Counted from the first letter of the stretch, positions 8,232-16,644 are shown. The stretch: 34,249 bases of DNA from Kiritimatiellia bacterium (GCA_018384485.1 JAHBAE010000043.1:1-34249), one strand, 5' to 3'. Translations and numbers: made by a program. Notes: a model not told the origin generated them from the sequence alone.

Positions 8232-9269
8232 TTATTTGAAGCGCAGGAGAATCTGGCGGAAAATATCTGACGCGCGGATCGGCCAAAGGCGGGTGGGAAG
8301 CTCCGCCTCAAGAGGACGCTCGATGAAATCGGGAAGGTCAGGATTGAAATCAAGGCCTGTAATCTCCTCAAGCTCGTCCACGGAAATTATGTGGCGCGCC
8401 GCCCACGCGTTCCATTTCGTCTCCGCCGGGAAGTACGTGGCGAGCATTCTGATATCAAGCCCTTCCTGGGCGATGATTACCTGGTAAAACGCTGAGGGGA
8501 CGTCAATGTCAGTGCCGGGGATTTTCTCTCCGTCTTTTGAAGGCGTACAGCCGACAACCACCCAGATCTCTCCGTACCTCGCCGTCCACAAATCGGCGAT
8601 GCGGTGCTCAAGCACTCTCCATACGCCGCGGTTAAGCTGCGGTGTCTGAGGCGCTACATTCGTCATTAAAAAAGACAATTTCTGCTGAGCTTCCCCGTAA
8701 CGCGAGGCGATGGCGTGGTTGGGCGCCATGTGCCCGCGGTCGTACCCGCTTTTGTAGTAGTCTTTCGGGTTGGGGCAGAGCGGCACTTGCTTATCCTTTG
8801 TAAAGTTAGGCCTTTCGCGTTCTATATGCGAGGCGTCCTTCACTACATGATAGGCGCACCATACGGGATGGCGCAGCGAATCTGACCAGCCGATGATAAA
8901 CTCGCCGCGGTCGAGAATGCGTATGTCGGAAGGAGCCTTGGAACTTGTGCGGACGGGAGAGCCCGCAAAGAGAACGGAGCCGTGAGGCGCCATTTCGTCG
9001 TATTCGTAGACGACATCACGCCCTGTCATGTTTAGAGCGTCGGTGATGTCGCCTACGGGGTTGCCTACCCAGAGAAGGGCGGCTGAGAGGAGAGGATGTT
9101 TTTCCTGCTGGCTTATGACCCATTCTCTGGGATGGTGCACGAACCAGACGCCGACTGCCGCATAAACGGCAGCGACGGCGGAAATAACTAATGCAAGAAC
9201 GAGCGATGCCTTGCGCGAGCGTGAGCGCGGCGAACGACGAGTTTTCTTTTTGCTTTTCTTGCGTGCCAT
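8232..9269 (-). CDS. Membrane-anchored DNA/RNA non-specific endonuclease (NUC1 family)
   Basis: 345 residues. The N-terminus is strongly basic (about 20 residues rich in Lys, Arg and Ser) followed by one membrane helix at about 22-43, so the enzyme faces the periplasm. The nuclease domain carries the beta-beta-alpha-Me motif DRGHMAP with catalytic His180, and downstream NVAPQ and QLNRGVW with Asn213 as expected Mg ligand. Family members cut DNA and RNA without sequence preference; anchored relatives such as EndA help process DNA during uptake, others scavenge nucleotides. It is the last gene of the ftsH operon, 24 bases after the zinc-ribbon gene, with a strong GGAGG-rich ribosome site. Confidence 0.88.
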   Translation of the reverse strand: MARKKSKKKTRRSPRSRSRKASLVLALVISAVAAVYAAVGVWFVHHPREWVISQQEKHPLLSAALLWVGNPVGDITDALNMTGRDVVYEYDEMAPHGSVLFAGSPVRTSSKAPSDIRILDRGEFIIGWSDSLRHPVWCAYHVVKDASHIERERPNFTKDKQVPLCPNPKDYYKSGYDRGHMAPNHAIASRYGEAQQKLSFLMTNVAPQTPQLNRGVWRVLEHRIADLWTARYGEIWVVVGCTPSKDGEKIPGTDIDVPSAFYQVIIAQEGLDIRMLATYFPAETKWNAWAARHIISVDELEEITGLDFNPDLPDFIERPLEAELPTRLWPIRASDIFRQILLRFK

Positions 9270-9293
9270 AAATCCTTCTCCTCCCTTAAGATA

Positions 9294-9527
9294 TCAGAAG
9301 TCCCCGAGATCAATTCTGATTGTTCTGCTCTTGAGAGCCTGAATTGTATCGGGGTCTTCATCGCCTACGGCATGCCGCGAGACACCGTCGTTTGGACGGT
9401 TGTCGGGAATGACGATCTTTGCCCCGCAAGCGGGGCACTCAGTTTCCTGGCCGATCATATCGGAGGAGGCTTCAATCTCCGTTTTGCATCTTGTGCAGAC
9501 GAAGCTTGTGAAAAAGATGTCTTCCAT
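9294..9527 (-). CDS. Small zinc-ribbon protein
   Basis: 77 residues with a four-cysteine zinc ribbon: Cys11-x2-Cys14 and Cys31-x2-Cys34 (CTRC and CPAC). The second half is polar and probably unstructured, ending in TIRIDLGDF. GGAGG stands just before the ATG. It sits 15 bases after nagB and 24 before the nuclease gene. The function is not recognisable; ribbons like this occur in small nucleic-acid or protein-binding adaptors. An uninterrupted frame, a good ribosome site and tight spacing support a real gene. Confidence 0.75.
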   Translation of the reverse strand: MEDIFFTSFVCTRCKTEIEASSDMIGQETECPACGAKIVIPDNRPNDGVSRHAVGDEDPDTIQALKSRTIRIDLGDF

Positions 9528-9542
9528 ATTCCTCCGCTTTTA

Positions 9543-10322
9543 TTAGAGCCCGAGTTTTGTTGCGCTGCGCCAAGCGTAGTACTTTTTGAGCTTGAGCTTC
9601 TTGGCGGCGGCTTCGTCGCAGAAGATCCAGCAGTCGTTGTGCTCCTGAAGCGCGGAAGCCGTGCAGAACTGGCTGACGGGGCCTTCAACGCAACCTTTAA
9701 GCGCGTCCTGCTTGTTTTCGCCGAATGCGAGCATGATAATCTTTTTCGCCTCGCAGATAGTGCCTACGCCCATGGAAAGCGCGCTCTTTGGAACGGCGTT
9801 CATATCGCCCTTGAAAAAGAGCCTTGCGTTATCCTTGACGGTAGAGGGCGTAAGATAGACGATTGACGTGCGGCTCTTGAGCGATGTTCCGGGCTCGTTG
9901 AAGGCGATGTGACCGTCGGAGCCGATGCCGAGCACCTGGATATCGATGCCTCCCGCCTTCTTGATGGCGTTTTCATAGGAGGCGCATTCCTTCTCGGGGT
10001 CTTTGGCAAGGCCGTTAAGAACGTGCGTATTTGAAAGCTTGATGTCAATCTTCTTGAAGAGGTTCTCGTTCATGAAGTAGCGGTAGCTCTGGTCGTGCGT
10101 GCCAGGCAGACCATAGTATTCGTCAAGGTTCCAGCTCTTGACCTGCTTGTAGCTTACCTTCTTCGCCTTGACGGCCTTTGCCATTTCGTTGTACATGAGA
10201 ACTGGCGTAGAACCAGTTGCGAGGCCGAGAACGGTCTTGGGGTTCTTCTTGACCTGCTCGGTGATCATAGCGGCTGCAAGCTTGGAAGCCTCTTCTTTCG
10301 TTTTGCATATTACGATTTCCAT
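9543..10322 (-). CDS. nagB: Glucosamine-6-phosphate deaminase
   Basis: Converts glucosamine-6-phosphate to fructose-6-phosphate and ammonia, feeding amino sugars from mucin, chitin or its own peptidoglycan into glycolysis. The 259-residue length fits the family. Motifs: GLATGSTP at 33-40 (phosphate loop), WNLDEYYGL with Asp67, and GIGSDGHIAFNEPG with Asp136, His138 and Glu143 of the active site. A strong AAGGAAGG ribosome site lies 8 bases before the ATG. It is embedded in an operon of envelope and division genes, an unusual place for a catabolic gene; recycling of wall amino sugars could connect them. nagA is not in the window. Confidence 0.95.
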   Translation of the reverse strand: MEIVICKTKEEASKLAAAMITEQVKKNPKTVLGLATGSTPVLMYNEMAKAVKAKKVSYKQVKSWNLDEYYGLPGTHDQSYRYFMNENLFKKIDIKLSNTHVLNGLAKDPEKECASYENAIKKAGGIDIQVLGIGSDGHIAFNEPGTSLKSRTSIVYLTPSTVKDNARLFFKGDMNAVPKSALSMGVGTICEAKKIIMLAFGENKQDALKGCVEGPVSQFCTASALQEHNDCWIFCDEAAAKKLKLKKYYAWRSATKLGL

Positions 10323-10339
10323 GTTTCTTTCCTTCCTTT

Positions 10340-11215
10340 TTAGTGAGTGATGTAAAGTGAGGGGATTTTTGCTTTTGTGCGCGTTGCGTTGTCGGAAACG
10401 CCTTCACATTTCGGCGTTGTTTCGCTTGCGATCTCTGCGTTGTTAAGCGCCGCTGCCGTAGTTTCGGAGATGGGCGGCACCTCTTCCGTAGTTGCACGGT
10501 ATAGTGCGCGGATGCCTGCCGCCGCCGCAATGAGTATGCCTATTACTGAGGCGCCGAGAACGCCTATGCGCCAATAGGCAAGGTCAGGCAGCTTAAAGCT
10601 TCTTGCAGGCTCATATCTGTTTGAAACGGGAGAGGCGTAGCGCGAAAAACGCGAAGTGCCGCTTGCGGGAGTAAATTTCTTAGGCTCATCCGGATCGACT
10701 CCTGCGAAGGGAGTTTCAAGCTCGCGCGAGGGCGGAGGGACGTTTTTCGCAGTGGGCGTTGCCGAGTAAAGAGATGAAGAGAAGAGATTGAGCTCAGGCT
10801 CCCTTGCTGTTATCGACGGCGGCTCTGGAATCGTGCTGACCTCATTAAAGGGAGGCCTTTCTTCTATTAATGGCTCTGTGCGGACAGGCTCCAGGTTAAT
10901 TGGATCTGGATTGGCGGGCGGCGGCTCTGCGACGGGCGCCTTCGGCGCGATTGTCTTCTCGCGTATGCCGAGATCTTTCGCGCCGTTGTAGATTTCCATA
11001 AATTCCGCTATCATCGGCTTTGGGTCGAGCCCGACCTGCTCACAGTAGAGCTTCACAAACCCACGCCCGTAGATGGGAGCGGGCAATGCGGAGAAGTCTT
11101 CATTTTCAAGCCCCTCCACAATGCGCACGAGCATGTGCGTTGCCTCGGCTATGTTGGCAACGGAAAGCCCTTTTGCTTCGCGGGCGGCTCGAAGCGTTTT
11201 TCCGAATTCTATCAT
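10340..11215 (-). CDS. RodZ-like helix-turn-helix membrane protein
   Basis: 291 residues. Residues 1-75 form a Cro/C1-type HTH of the RodZ kind (FGKTLRAAREAKGLSVANIA, then IYGRGFVKLYCEQVGLD). A Pro- and Glu-rich linker (about 90-210) leads to one membrane helix at about 217-238 and a short tail of some 50 residues. RodZ binds MreB through the HTH and spans the inner membrane to shape the cell. The beta-domain that ends classical RodZ is absent, so the periplasmic part is only a disordered-looking tail. The gene overlaps the ftsK stop by 4 bases. RodZ-like is secure for the domain, less so for function. Confidence 0.78.
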   Translation of the reverse strand: MIEFGKTLRAAREAKGLSVANIAEATHMLVRIVEGLENEDFSALPAPIYGRGFVKLYCEQVGLDPKPMIAEFMEIYNGAKDLGIREKTIAPKAPVAEPPPANPDPINLEPVRTEPLIEERPPFNEVSTIPEPPSITAREPELNLFSSSLYSATPTAKNVPPPSRELETPFAGVDPDEPKKFTPASGTSRFSRYASPVSNRYEPARSFKLPDLAYWRIGVLGASVIGILIAAAAGIRALYRATTEEVPPISETTAAALNNAEIASETTPKCEGVSDNATRTKAKIPSLYITH

Positions 11216-13731
11216 ATCGTTTCCTCCTCTGTTTCCTGCGAGTATGAAATGTTTTCTTCTGCCTCCGGCGTTGGCATGTCAGGCTCGATTTGTTCCGCGC
11301 CTTCAACGGCACCGCCGTCGCTTTCGTTTTGCAGCAATGCCCGAATCTCCATTTCGTCCATGATAATCTGGCGTGGGCCTGCGCCCACGGCCGGGCCTAC
11401 CACTCCGGCGTCCTCTAAGAGATCCAACATTCTTGCCGCATGGTTATAACCCCAACGCATCCTGCGCTGGAAGAAGGAGACTGAGGCTCTCCTCGCTTCA
11501 ATGACGCATTCGAGCGCCTTGCGGAAATCCTTCGCCTCCTCTTCATCGCGTGCCTTCTCTCGCTCTTCTGCCGCGGACGAGGGCTTTTTCTCCTGCTCCT
11601 CATCATCGGCGAGAGGATCGAAAGTCTCTTCCTTTATGGACTGAAGCTTGTTCGTGAACCTTTCGTCGAATTGCGTGGATGAGTGCTCTTCTATGAACGA
11701 AATGATATTTTGTATCTCTCCGTCGGAAATCCACGCGCCCTGGGCGCGCAGGAGGGAGTCCTTTGTCTTATAGAGCATGTCTCCGCGCCCGATGAGATTC
11801 TCAGCTCCTGCGCTGTCGAGAATCGTGCGCGAGTCGATGGCTGTTGCCGTTTTGAACGCAACGCGGCCGGGAATGTTCGCCTTGATCGTTCCTGTAATTA
11901 TTTTTGCGTCGGGACGCTGCGTGGCAAGAATAAGGTGGATGCCTGTGGCGCGCGCCTTTGCCGCGAGACGGGAAATGATGGGCGTCACTTCCTTGCCGTT
12001 TGTAGCCATCAAGTCCGCCACTTCGTCGATTATAACGACGATATACGGAAGCGTCTTGGGGTCTGCATCGTTGCCGGCGACCTCTTCGCCAAAGAGGTCG
12101 GTTTGAGTGGGCCTGTGGTTGTAGCCGTGGATGTTGCGCACTTTTGCGCGCATGAAAAGCTTGAGGCGCTTTTCCATTTGGCTTTCTGCCCACTGGAGCG
12201 AAAGCATCGCCTTTTTGTTTTCAACGATGACGGGAGCTACGAGATGCGGAATGGAGGCGTAGGCCGCAAATTCCACAGACTTAGGGTCAACCATTATGAA
12301 CTTAACTTCATCTGGAGTCTTTGTCATGAGAAGACCGCAGATGAGAGAGTTGAGGCAAACTGATTTTCCCTGGCCCGTTGCACCTGCGACGAGAAGGTGC
12401 GGCATATCGGTAAGGTCGGCAATAAGCTCCTTGCCTGCGGCGTCGCGCCCGAAAAGAAGCGGAAGCGCGCCGGAGAAATTTTTCCACGCGTCAGACTCGA
12501 TGATCTCGCGGAACGAAATGCCGGCGGGCGTAGGATTCGGCACTTCGAAGCCGATTGCGTTTTCGCCGGGGATAGGGGACTCGATGCGGAGCGTCTTTGC
12601 CTTGAGCGCGAGCTCAAGAGTTTTTTGAAGCGCTGGAAACTTCTCCGCTCGCGTCCCCGGCTCCGGTGTTAAGGCGTATTTGGTTACGACCGGACCTTCG
12701 ACTGTGTAGGCGAGAGTGGTGTTTATATCAAAGAGAGTGAGCGTGTCGATAAGGCGCTTCGCGGTGGCCTGCACGTCGCCATGGTCGGCCTCGGCTTTCT
12801 TGATAGGATTTAGAAGCGAGAGCGGCGGCAGGAGATAAGGACCTTTATCTTCCGCTTCGTCCACTACGCTTGCCTGCTCGACTGCGCGATAAGGTTGAGA
12901 AGGCGCTTGCCGCACGGGGCTTGCCGCTGGCCGCTCGCCCGGAGGCGGAGCGAAGGGACGCTGTTCGGAAGCGACCTTTGCGGCGGCTGCCGCGCGCATA
13001 GCTTCGCGCGCCGCTTCTTTTGCCGCAGCCTTTTCCGCCTTGATGCGGGCTTTCTCTTCAAGACGCTGGCGCTTTACCTCTTCCTTGGCTCTCGCCGCCG
13101 CGTCAAGCGCCTCCCTTTCTTCCTCGGTTAATTCTGCGTTGGAAGAATTGCCGCGCCCCGAGCCTTTCGCCCAGTTTATGATTGTGCCGAAGCCGTTGGC
13201 GAAGGCATGAGTGCCTACGGCGGCAATCAGCGAAATGATCATGACGGAAACGGAGATGATTGACGAGCCGAAATCGCTCAGGAGCGCCGAAAGAGCTCTC
13301 GTCATGATGAGATAACCTACAATTCCTCCTGCGTCTGGCGTATTGACTTGCGCGCGCAAGATCTCAACAGGGCCTCCATGTGAACCGATAACTTGCAGCG
13401 TGCAGGCCGCGGCGCCGACGAAAATCGCAAACCAGATGCTCTTGCGCCCGAGAGCTATCTTTTTTCCGCGGAATGCGGCGGCGGCCATTGAGAAGGTGAG
13501 TATGGGCACTATCCATATCGCAAGCCCGACAAAGAGATACCCGTAGTAGGCGAAGTAGTCGCCGAGAGCGCCAATCCAGTTGGAGTGGGGCAGGGGGGGA
13601 GTGCAAAGCGCATCAATCGCCCTCCAGTCGTATGTCAAGAGCGCGAGAAGAGGGAAGAGAGCGAGGATTAGAAGTGGAAGCGAGAGAAAAAGCTTTCCTC
13701 TCGAACCGTCAGCGGAAGATTGTTCTGTCAT
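11212..13731 (-). CDS. ftsK: DNA translocase FtsK/SpoIIIE
   Basis: An 839-residue septal motor that pumps chromosome ends into daughter cells and triggers dimer resolution. It has four predicted N-terminal membrane helices (about residues 15-33, 58-86, 98-116 and 135-175), an Ala/Glu/Lys-rich linker (200-300), and an alpha-beta motor with Walker A GATGQGKS at 450-457 and Walker B VVIIDEVADL at 565-574. A gamma winged helix follows (about 738-790, WGYNHAARMLDLLEDAGVVG) that should read KOPS-like sites. An extra acidic stretch (700-735) and a roughly 50-residue acidic tail frame gamma. Its ATG lies inside the small cdaR-like gene and has no clear ribosome site, so translation is probably coupled. 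Confidence 0.95.
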   Translation of the reverse strand: MTEQSSADGSRGKLFLSLPLLILALFPLLALLTYDWRAIDALCTPPLPHSNWIGALGDYFAYYGYLFVGLAIWIVPILTFSMAAAAFRGKKIALGRKSIWFAIFVGAAACTLQVIGSHGGPVEILRAQVNTPDAGGIVGYLIMTRALSALLSDFGSSIISVSVMIISLIAAVGTHAFANGFGTIINWAKGSGRGNSSNAELTEEEREALDAAARAKEEVKRQRLEEKARIKAEKAAAKEAAREAMRAAAAAKVASEQRPFAPPPGERPAASPVRQAPSQPYRAVEQASVVDEAEDKGPYLLPPLSLLNPIKKAEADHGDVQATAKRLIDTLTLFDINTTLAYTVEGPVVTKYALTPEPGTRAEKFPALQKTLELALKAKTLRIESPIPGENAIGFEVPNPTPAGISFREIIESDAWKNFSGALPLLFGRDAAGKELIADLTDMPHLLVAGATGQGKSVCLNSLICGLLMTKTPDEVKFIMVDPKSVEFAAYASIPHLVAPVIVENKKAMLSLQWAESQMEKRLKLFMRAKVRNIHGYNHRPTQTDLFGEEVAGNDADPKTLPYIVVIIDEVADLMATNGKEVTPIISRLAAKARATGIHLILATQRPDAKIITGTIKANIPGRVAFKTATAIDSRTILDSAGAENLIGRGDMLYKTKDSLLRAQGAWISDGEIQNIISFIEEHSSTQFDERFTNKLQSIKEETFDPLADDEEQEKKPSSAAEEREKARDEEEAKDFRKALECVIEARRASVSFFQRRMRWGYNHAARMLDLLEDAGVVGPAVGAGPRQIIMDEMEIRALLQNESDGGAVEGAEQIEPDMPTPEAEENISYSQETEEETI

Positions 13732-13846
13732 TTTCGCGGTGGGAATTTTTTATTGCGTCGGAATCTTTAAGCGCATGGTAAAGCACTATTGCCAACAGAA
13801 GAGCTATGAGCCTGAGCCCTATGTTATCAAGCTTTTTTAGTTTCAT
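13709..13846 (-). CDS. Mini CdaR/YbbR-like single-helix membrane protein (45 residues)
   Basis: A complete small gene overlapping the cdaA end by 20 bases and the ftsK start by 23 in different frames. The product starts MKLKKLDNIGLRLIALLLAI and continues VLYHALKDSDAIK before a polar tail ending TIFR. The Asn, basic residue, then I-A-L-L-x-A-x-x-L-Y pattern matches the N-terminal anchor of CdaR/YbbR (Bacillus CdaR has NNRWAVKIIALLFALLLY, from memory). CdaR is normally encoded right after cdaA and controls the cyclase from outside the membrane through four YbbR domains; here all of those are missing. AAGGAG at 13861-13856 lies 9 bases before the ATG, inside cdaA. Being a cdaA partner is inference from position and the anchor pattern. 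Confidence 0.7.
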   Translation of the reverse strand: MKLKKLDNIGLRLIALLLAIVLYHALKDSDAIKNSHRENDRTIFR

Positions 13847-14681
13847 TTCCCATTGCTCCTTTTTGAAGATTCTTGAAAAGTTTCATAAGCGGATTTGTGC
13901 GCTTCTCCGAGAGCATCGCTTTTGAAACCCACCTGAGAAGGGCGGCCCTCTCACCCTTGCCGGAATAGCGAGTGATTTTGCCGTTGTGCGCAACGGAAAC
14001 CGTCCCCGTCTCTTCGGAGACCGCTACGACGAGCGCGTCAGTTTCTTCCGAAAGTCCTACGGCCGCGCGATGGCGCATTCCGCTGGTGATAAGGGAAGGA
14101 CTGTTGGAAACGGGGAAGACGCAGTGCGCCGCTGAAATGCGCCCGTTGCGGATTGTTATGCCGCCGTCATGCAGAGGCATCGGCGGAGTGAAAATGGCTT
14201 CAACAAGCTCGCGTGAGAAGATGGCGTCGGTGGCAACACCCGTAGCTTCATAGCCTTTCAGTGAAATGCCGCGCTCGAAGGCGATGAGAGCCCCCATTTT
14301 GTTTGCGGCGAGATGCAGGATAACGTCGGTTACGTATTCGTAATTGACGGAGCCGTCAGACGAATATTTCGGTTTTTCGAAAGAGCTGAATGCGCCGAGC
14401 TGGCTGAGGATGCGGCGGATTTCAGGCTGGAAGATGACGACTGTTGAAATGGCAAGGTATGCAAGAAGCGTGCGGACGATTGTCGTGAGCACATCGAAAT
14501 GAAAAACGTATGTGAAGAGGAACATTACCGCCGCGACAACGCCGACGCCGGTCAATACCTGCCCGAAGCGTGAACCTTTAGCGGCTTTAAGTATGGAGTA
14601 GATTACCGCATAGAGAATTGCAATTTGGATTATCGCGGAGAAATTGATTTTAGAGAGAATGCCTTCGAGAAATTCAATCAT
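13827..14681 (-). CDS. cdaA: Diadenylate cyclase (CdaA type)
   Basis: Makes the second messenger c-di-AMP from two ATP. The 284-residue protein has the CdaA layout: three N-terminal membrane helices (about 15-32, 40-60, 66-86), a short coiled linker, then the DAC domain. The catalytic motifs are LHDGG at 170-174 and RHR at 203-205. Most family members have DGA where this one has DGG; Asp and Gly are kept, so activity is likely. c-di-AMP usually governs potassium, osmotic and cell-wall balance. The start overlaps ftsH by 4 bases, and a CdaR-like small gene overlaps its end. GlmM, a common neighbour of cdaA elsewhere, is absent. Confidence 0.93.
   Translation of the reverse strand: MIEFLEGILSKINFSAIIQIAILYAVIYSILKAAKGSRFGQVLTGVGVVAAVMFLFTYVFHFDVLTTIVRTLLAYLAISTVVIFQPEIRRILSQLGAFSSFEKPKYSSDGSVNYEYVTDVILHLAANKMGALIAFERGISLKGYEATGVATDAIFSRELVEAIFTPPMPLHDGGITIRNGRISAAHCVFPVSNSPSLITSGMRHRAAVGLSEETDALVVAVSEETGTVSVAHNGKITRYSGKGERAALLRWVSKAMLSEKRTNPLMKLFKNLQKGAMGNETKKA
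13856..13861 (-). promoter_or_regulatory. Shine-Dalgarno for the mini-cdaR gene
   Basis: AAGGAG on the minus strand, 9 bases before the ATG at 13846 and within the last codons of cdaA. It is a strong site with no other start codon to serve, which supports the small gene being translated. Confidence 0.7.
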
Positions 14682-16576
14682 GCCAGCTCCTCCGTTTCTT
14701 TGCCGTTTTCCTTAGAAGGCTCTTCCGCCTCTTCGCCGCGTATGAGCTTTTCGACATCGCGCCCGTCCATAGTTTCCTTTTCAAGGAGACGGTTCGCGAG
14801 TATCTCAAGCTTTTCGCGGTTTTTCGTAAGAAGATTCTGCGCTTCCTGATACGCTTCGCTTACCATCTTCTTTACTTCAGCATCAATCTCGCGTGAAGTT
14901 TCTTCGCTGTAGGACGGCGGATGGTTTTCCGACGCGAGGACGTTTTGCCCGATGAACGACTGGAAGCCGAACTTCTCGCTCATTCCGTAGCGGCAGATCA
15001 TTTCCCTTGCAATCTGCGTCGCCTGCTGAATATCTTGCGCAGCCCCCGTGGAGACATCGCCCAGAACGAGCTCCTCGGCGATTCTTCCGCCGCAGCAGAT
15101 GCGAATTTGCGAGAGGAAATATTTGCGTGTTCTGTTGAGGACGTCCTTCTCCGGCAGCGACATCGTAACCCCGAGCGCGCGGCCGCGCGGGATGATCGTC
15201 ACCTTATGGAGAGGGTCGGTATCCGGCAGAAGCACCTGCAGAAGCGCGTGCCCCGCCTCGTGCCACGCCGTAAACTGCCTGTCTTTCTGTGAGTAACCTG
15301 CAGACTTTCTCTCGCGCCCCCAAAGGACTTTATCGCGCGCTTCATCGAGAGTTTCCATATCTACGCCTTCAAGCTTTTTCCTGACGGCCATAAGCGCCGC
15401 CTCGTTCAGGAGGTTTGCCAAATCCGCACCGGAGAAGCCCGGCGTTCCGCGCGCGACGCGGTCGAGGTCGGCATCTGGCGCAAAGGTGATTTTCTTTCCG
15501 TGGAGCTCAAGTATTTCCTTGCGTCCTTTCAGCGTAGGCAGCTCCACCACGACCTGACGGTCGAAGCGGCCTGGACGCAAGAGGGCGGAATCGAGCGTTT
15601 CAGGGCGGTTTGTGGCGGCGATTACGATGACGCCTTCGTTGGCGTCAAAGCCGTCCATCTCAACAAGCATCGTGTTGAGAGTCTGCTCGTATGAGTGCGA
15701 CCCGCCGATTGCGCCGGCGCCAGTTCTCTTCTGCCCGATGGAATCGATTTCGTCAATGAACACTATGCACGGCGCGCGTTTCTTCGCCTCGGCAAACACG
15801 TCGCGCATGCGGCTTGCGCCTACGCCTACGAACATCTCCTCGAAATCGGAGCCGCTCATGGCGAAGAAGGGGACTTTCGCCTCGCCCGCAATCGCCTTTG
15901 CGAGAAGAGTTTTGCCTGTTCCTGGAGGGCCTACAAGAAGCACGCCCTTGGGGATGCGGCCGCCGAGTTTCTGGAATGAGGAAGGCTCTTTCAGAAATTC
16001 GACAATCTCCTGGACTTCCTCACGCGCTTCATCGATGCCGGCCACATCGGAGAACGTAACCTTTTTCGTCTCTTCGTTTCCGTCAAGCAGCCGCGCCTTT
16101 GATTTGCCCATGCCGAAGGGACCGCCGCCTGAGCCTACGCGCCTGAACATCCAATAAAAGAGCGCAAGCATAGCGATGAAAAAGAGAGTCTGCGTCACGA
16201 AAGGCGAAATGGGGCTTTCGCGCTCCACAAGCTTTACCTTGATGGCGTTGTTGAGAAGATCAGCCATAAGCTGTTCGTTCTCGCCAGGAACGAGGTTCAC
16301 CCGATACTTGCGCGTCTTCGGAGAGCCATCATCATTCAGCTCTTCGTTAAGCTCCATTTCTCCGGTGAGAAAAGTCTCTCCATCATCGCGGTCTAAAACA
16401 CGCGTAATCGGCTCTACGATGCGGCCTTTTTCCATCGCCTCGTAGAATTCGACTAAAGTTAAATCGGCTGTCTCGCTAGACCCTCCTGGAGTGGTTTTGT
16501 ACAGAGACAGTAAAATGCCCACGATCAGCGCTATCACAAGCCAAGACCGCCATGTTGATTCACCCTTTTTTGCCAT
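14678..16576 (-). CDS. ftsH: ATP-dependent zinc metalloprotease FtsH
   Basis: A 632-residue inner-membrane protease that extracts and degrades misassembled membrane proteins and unstable regulators. It has two membrane helices (about 11-27 and 128-146) flanking a periplasmic domain. The AAA domain has Walker A GPPGTGKT at 216-223, pore loop FVGVG at 249-253, Walker B IVFIDE at 271-276 and the SRH with arginine fingers ([18 protein letters not shown]). The zinc site is HEAGH at 439-443, followed by a C-terminal coiled coil. It is first in an eight-gene operon. The ATG has no ribosome site; a perfect extended -10 ends 6 bases before it, predicting a leaderless message. Confidence 0.96.
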   Translation of the reverse strand: MAKKGESTWRSWLVIALIVGILLSLYKTTPGGSSETADLTLVEFYEAMEKGRIVEPITRVLDRDDGETFLTGEMELNEELNDDGSPKTRKYRVNLVPGENEQLMADLLNNAIKVKLVERESPISPFVTQTLFFIAMLALFYWMFRRVGSGGGPFGMGKSKARLLDGNEETKKVTFSDVAGIDEAREEVQEIVEFLKEPSSFQKLGGRIPKGVLLVGPPGTGKTLLAKAIAGEAKVPFFAMSGSDFEEMFVGVGASRMRDVFAEAKKRAPCIVFIDEIDSIGQKRTGAGAIGGSHSYEQTLNTMLVEMDGFDANEGVIVIAATNRPETLDSALLRPGRFDRQVVVELPTLKGRKEILELHGKKITFAPDADLDRVARGTPGFSGADLANLLNEAALMAVRKKLEGVDMETLDEARDKVLWGRERKSAGYSQKDRQFTAWHEAGHALLQVLLPDTDPLHKVTIIPRGRALGVTMSLPEKDVLNRTRKYFLSQIRICCGGRIAEELVLGDVSTGAAQDIQQATQIAREMICRYGMSEKFGFQSFIGQNVLASENHPPSYSEETSREIDAEVKKMVSEAYQEAQNLLTKNREKLEILANRLLEKETMDGRDVEKLIRGEEAEEPSKENGKETEELA

Positions 16577-16582
16577 AAGCGA

Positions 16583-16591
16583 ATTATATCA
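16583..16591 (-). promoter_or_regulatory. Extended -10 promoter for ftsH, predicted leaderless
   Basis: Minus-strand TGATATAAT (TG at 16591-16590, TATAAT at 16588-16583). Six bases separate it from the ATG, so transcription should begin at or within a base or two of the start codon. TTGACA at 16615-16610 is 21 bases from the -10, too far for a normal -35, so the TG extension probably carries recognition. Confidence 0.55.
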
Positions 16592-16613
16592 AAAATTTGC
16601 ATGTCTGTTTGTC

Positions 16614-16642
16614 AAAATAATGCCTCCTAAAATAATGCCTCC
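16614..16642. repeat. Two tandem copies of a 14-base direct repeat
   Basis: AAAATAATGCCTCC at 16614-16627 and again at 16629-16642, period 15. The copies lie between the divergent ftsH and giant-protein promoters. On the minus strand each copy begins GGAGG but no start codon follows at usable distance. They may be binding sites for an activator of ftsH, or simply a local duplication. Confidence 0.6.
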
Positions 16643-16644
16643 CC

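Noticed and set aside
16534-16601. A 22-codon minus-strand upstream frame (ATG near 16602) overlapping the ftsH start
   Set aside because: GGAGG is about 20 bases from its ATG, and the predicted promoter -10 lies inside it, so the message would not contain its start.
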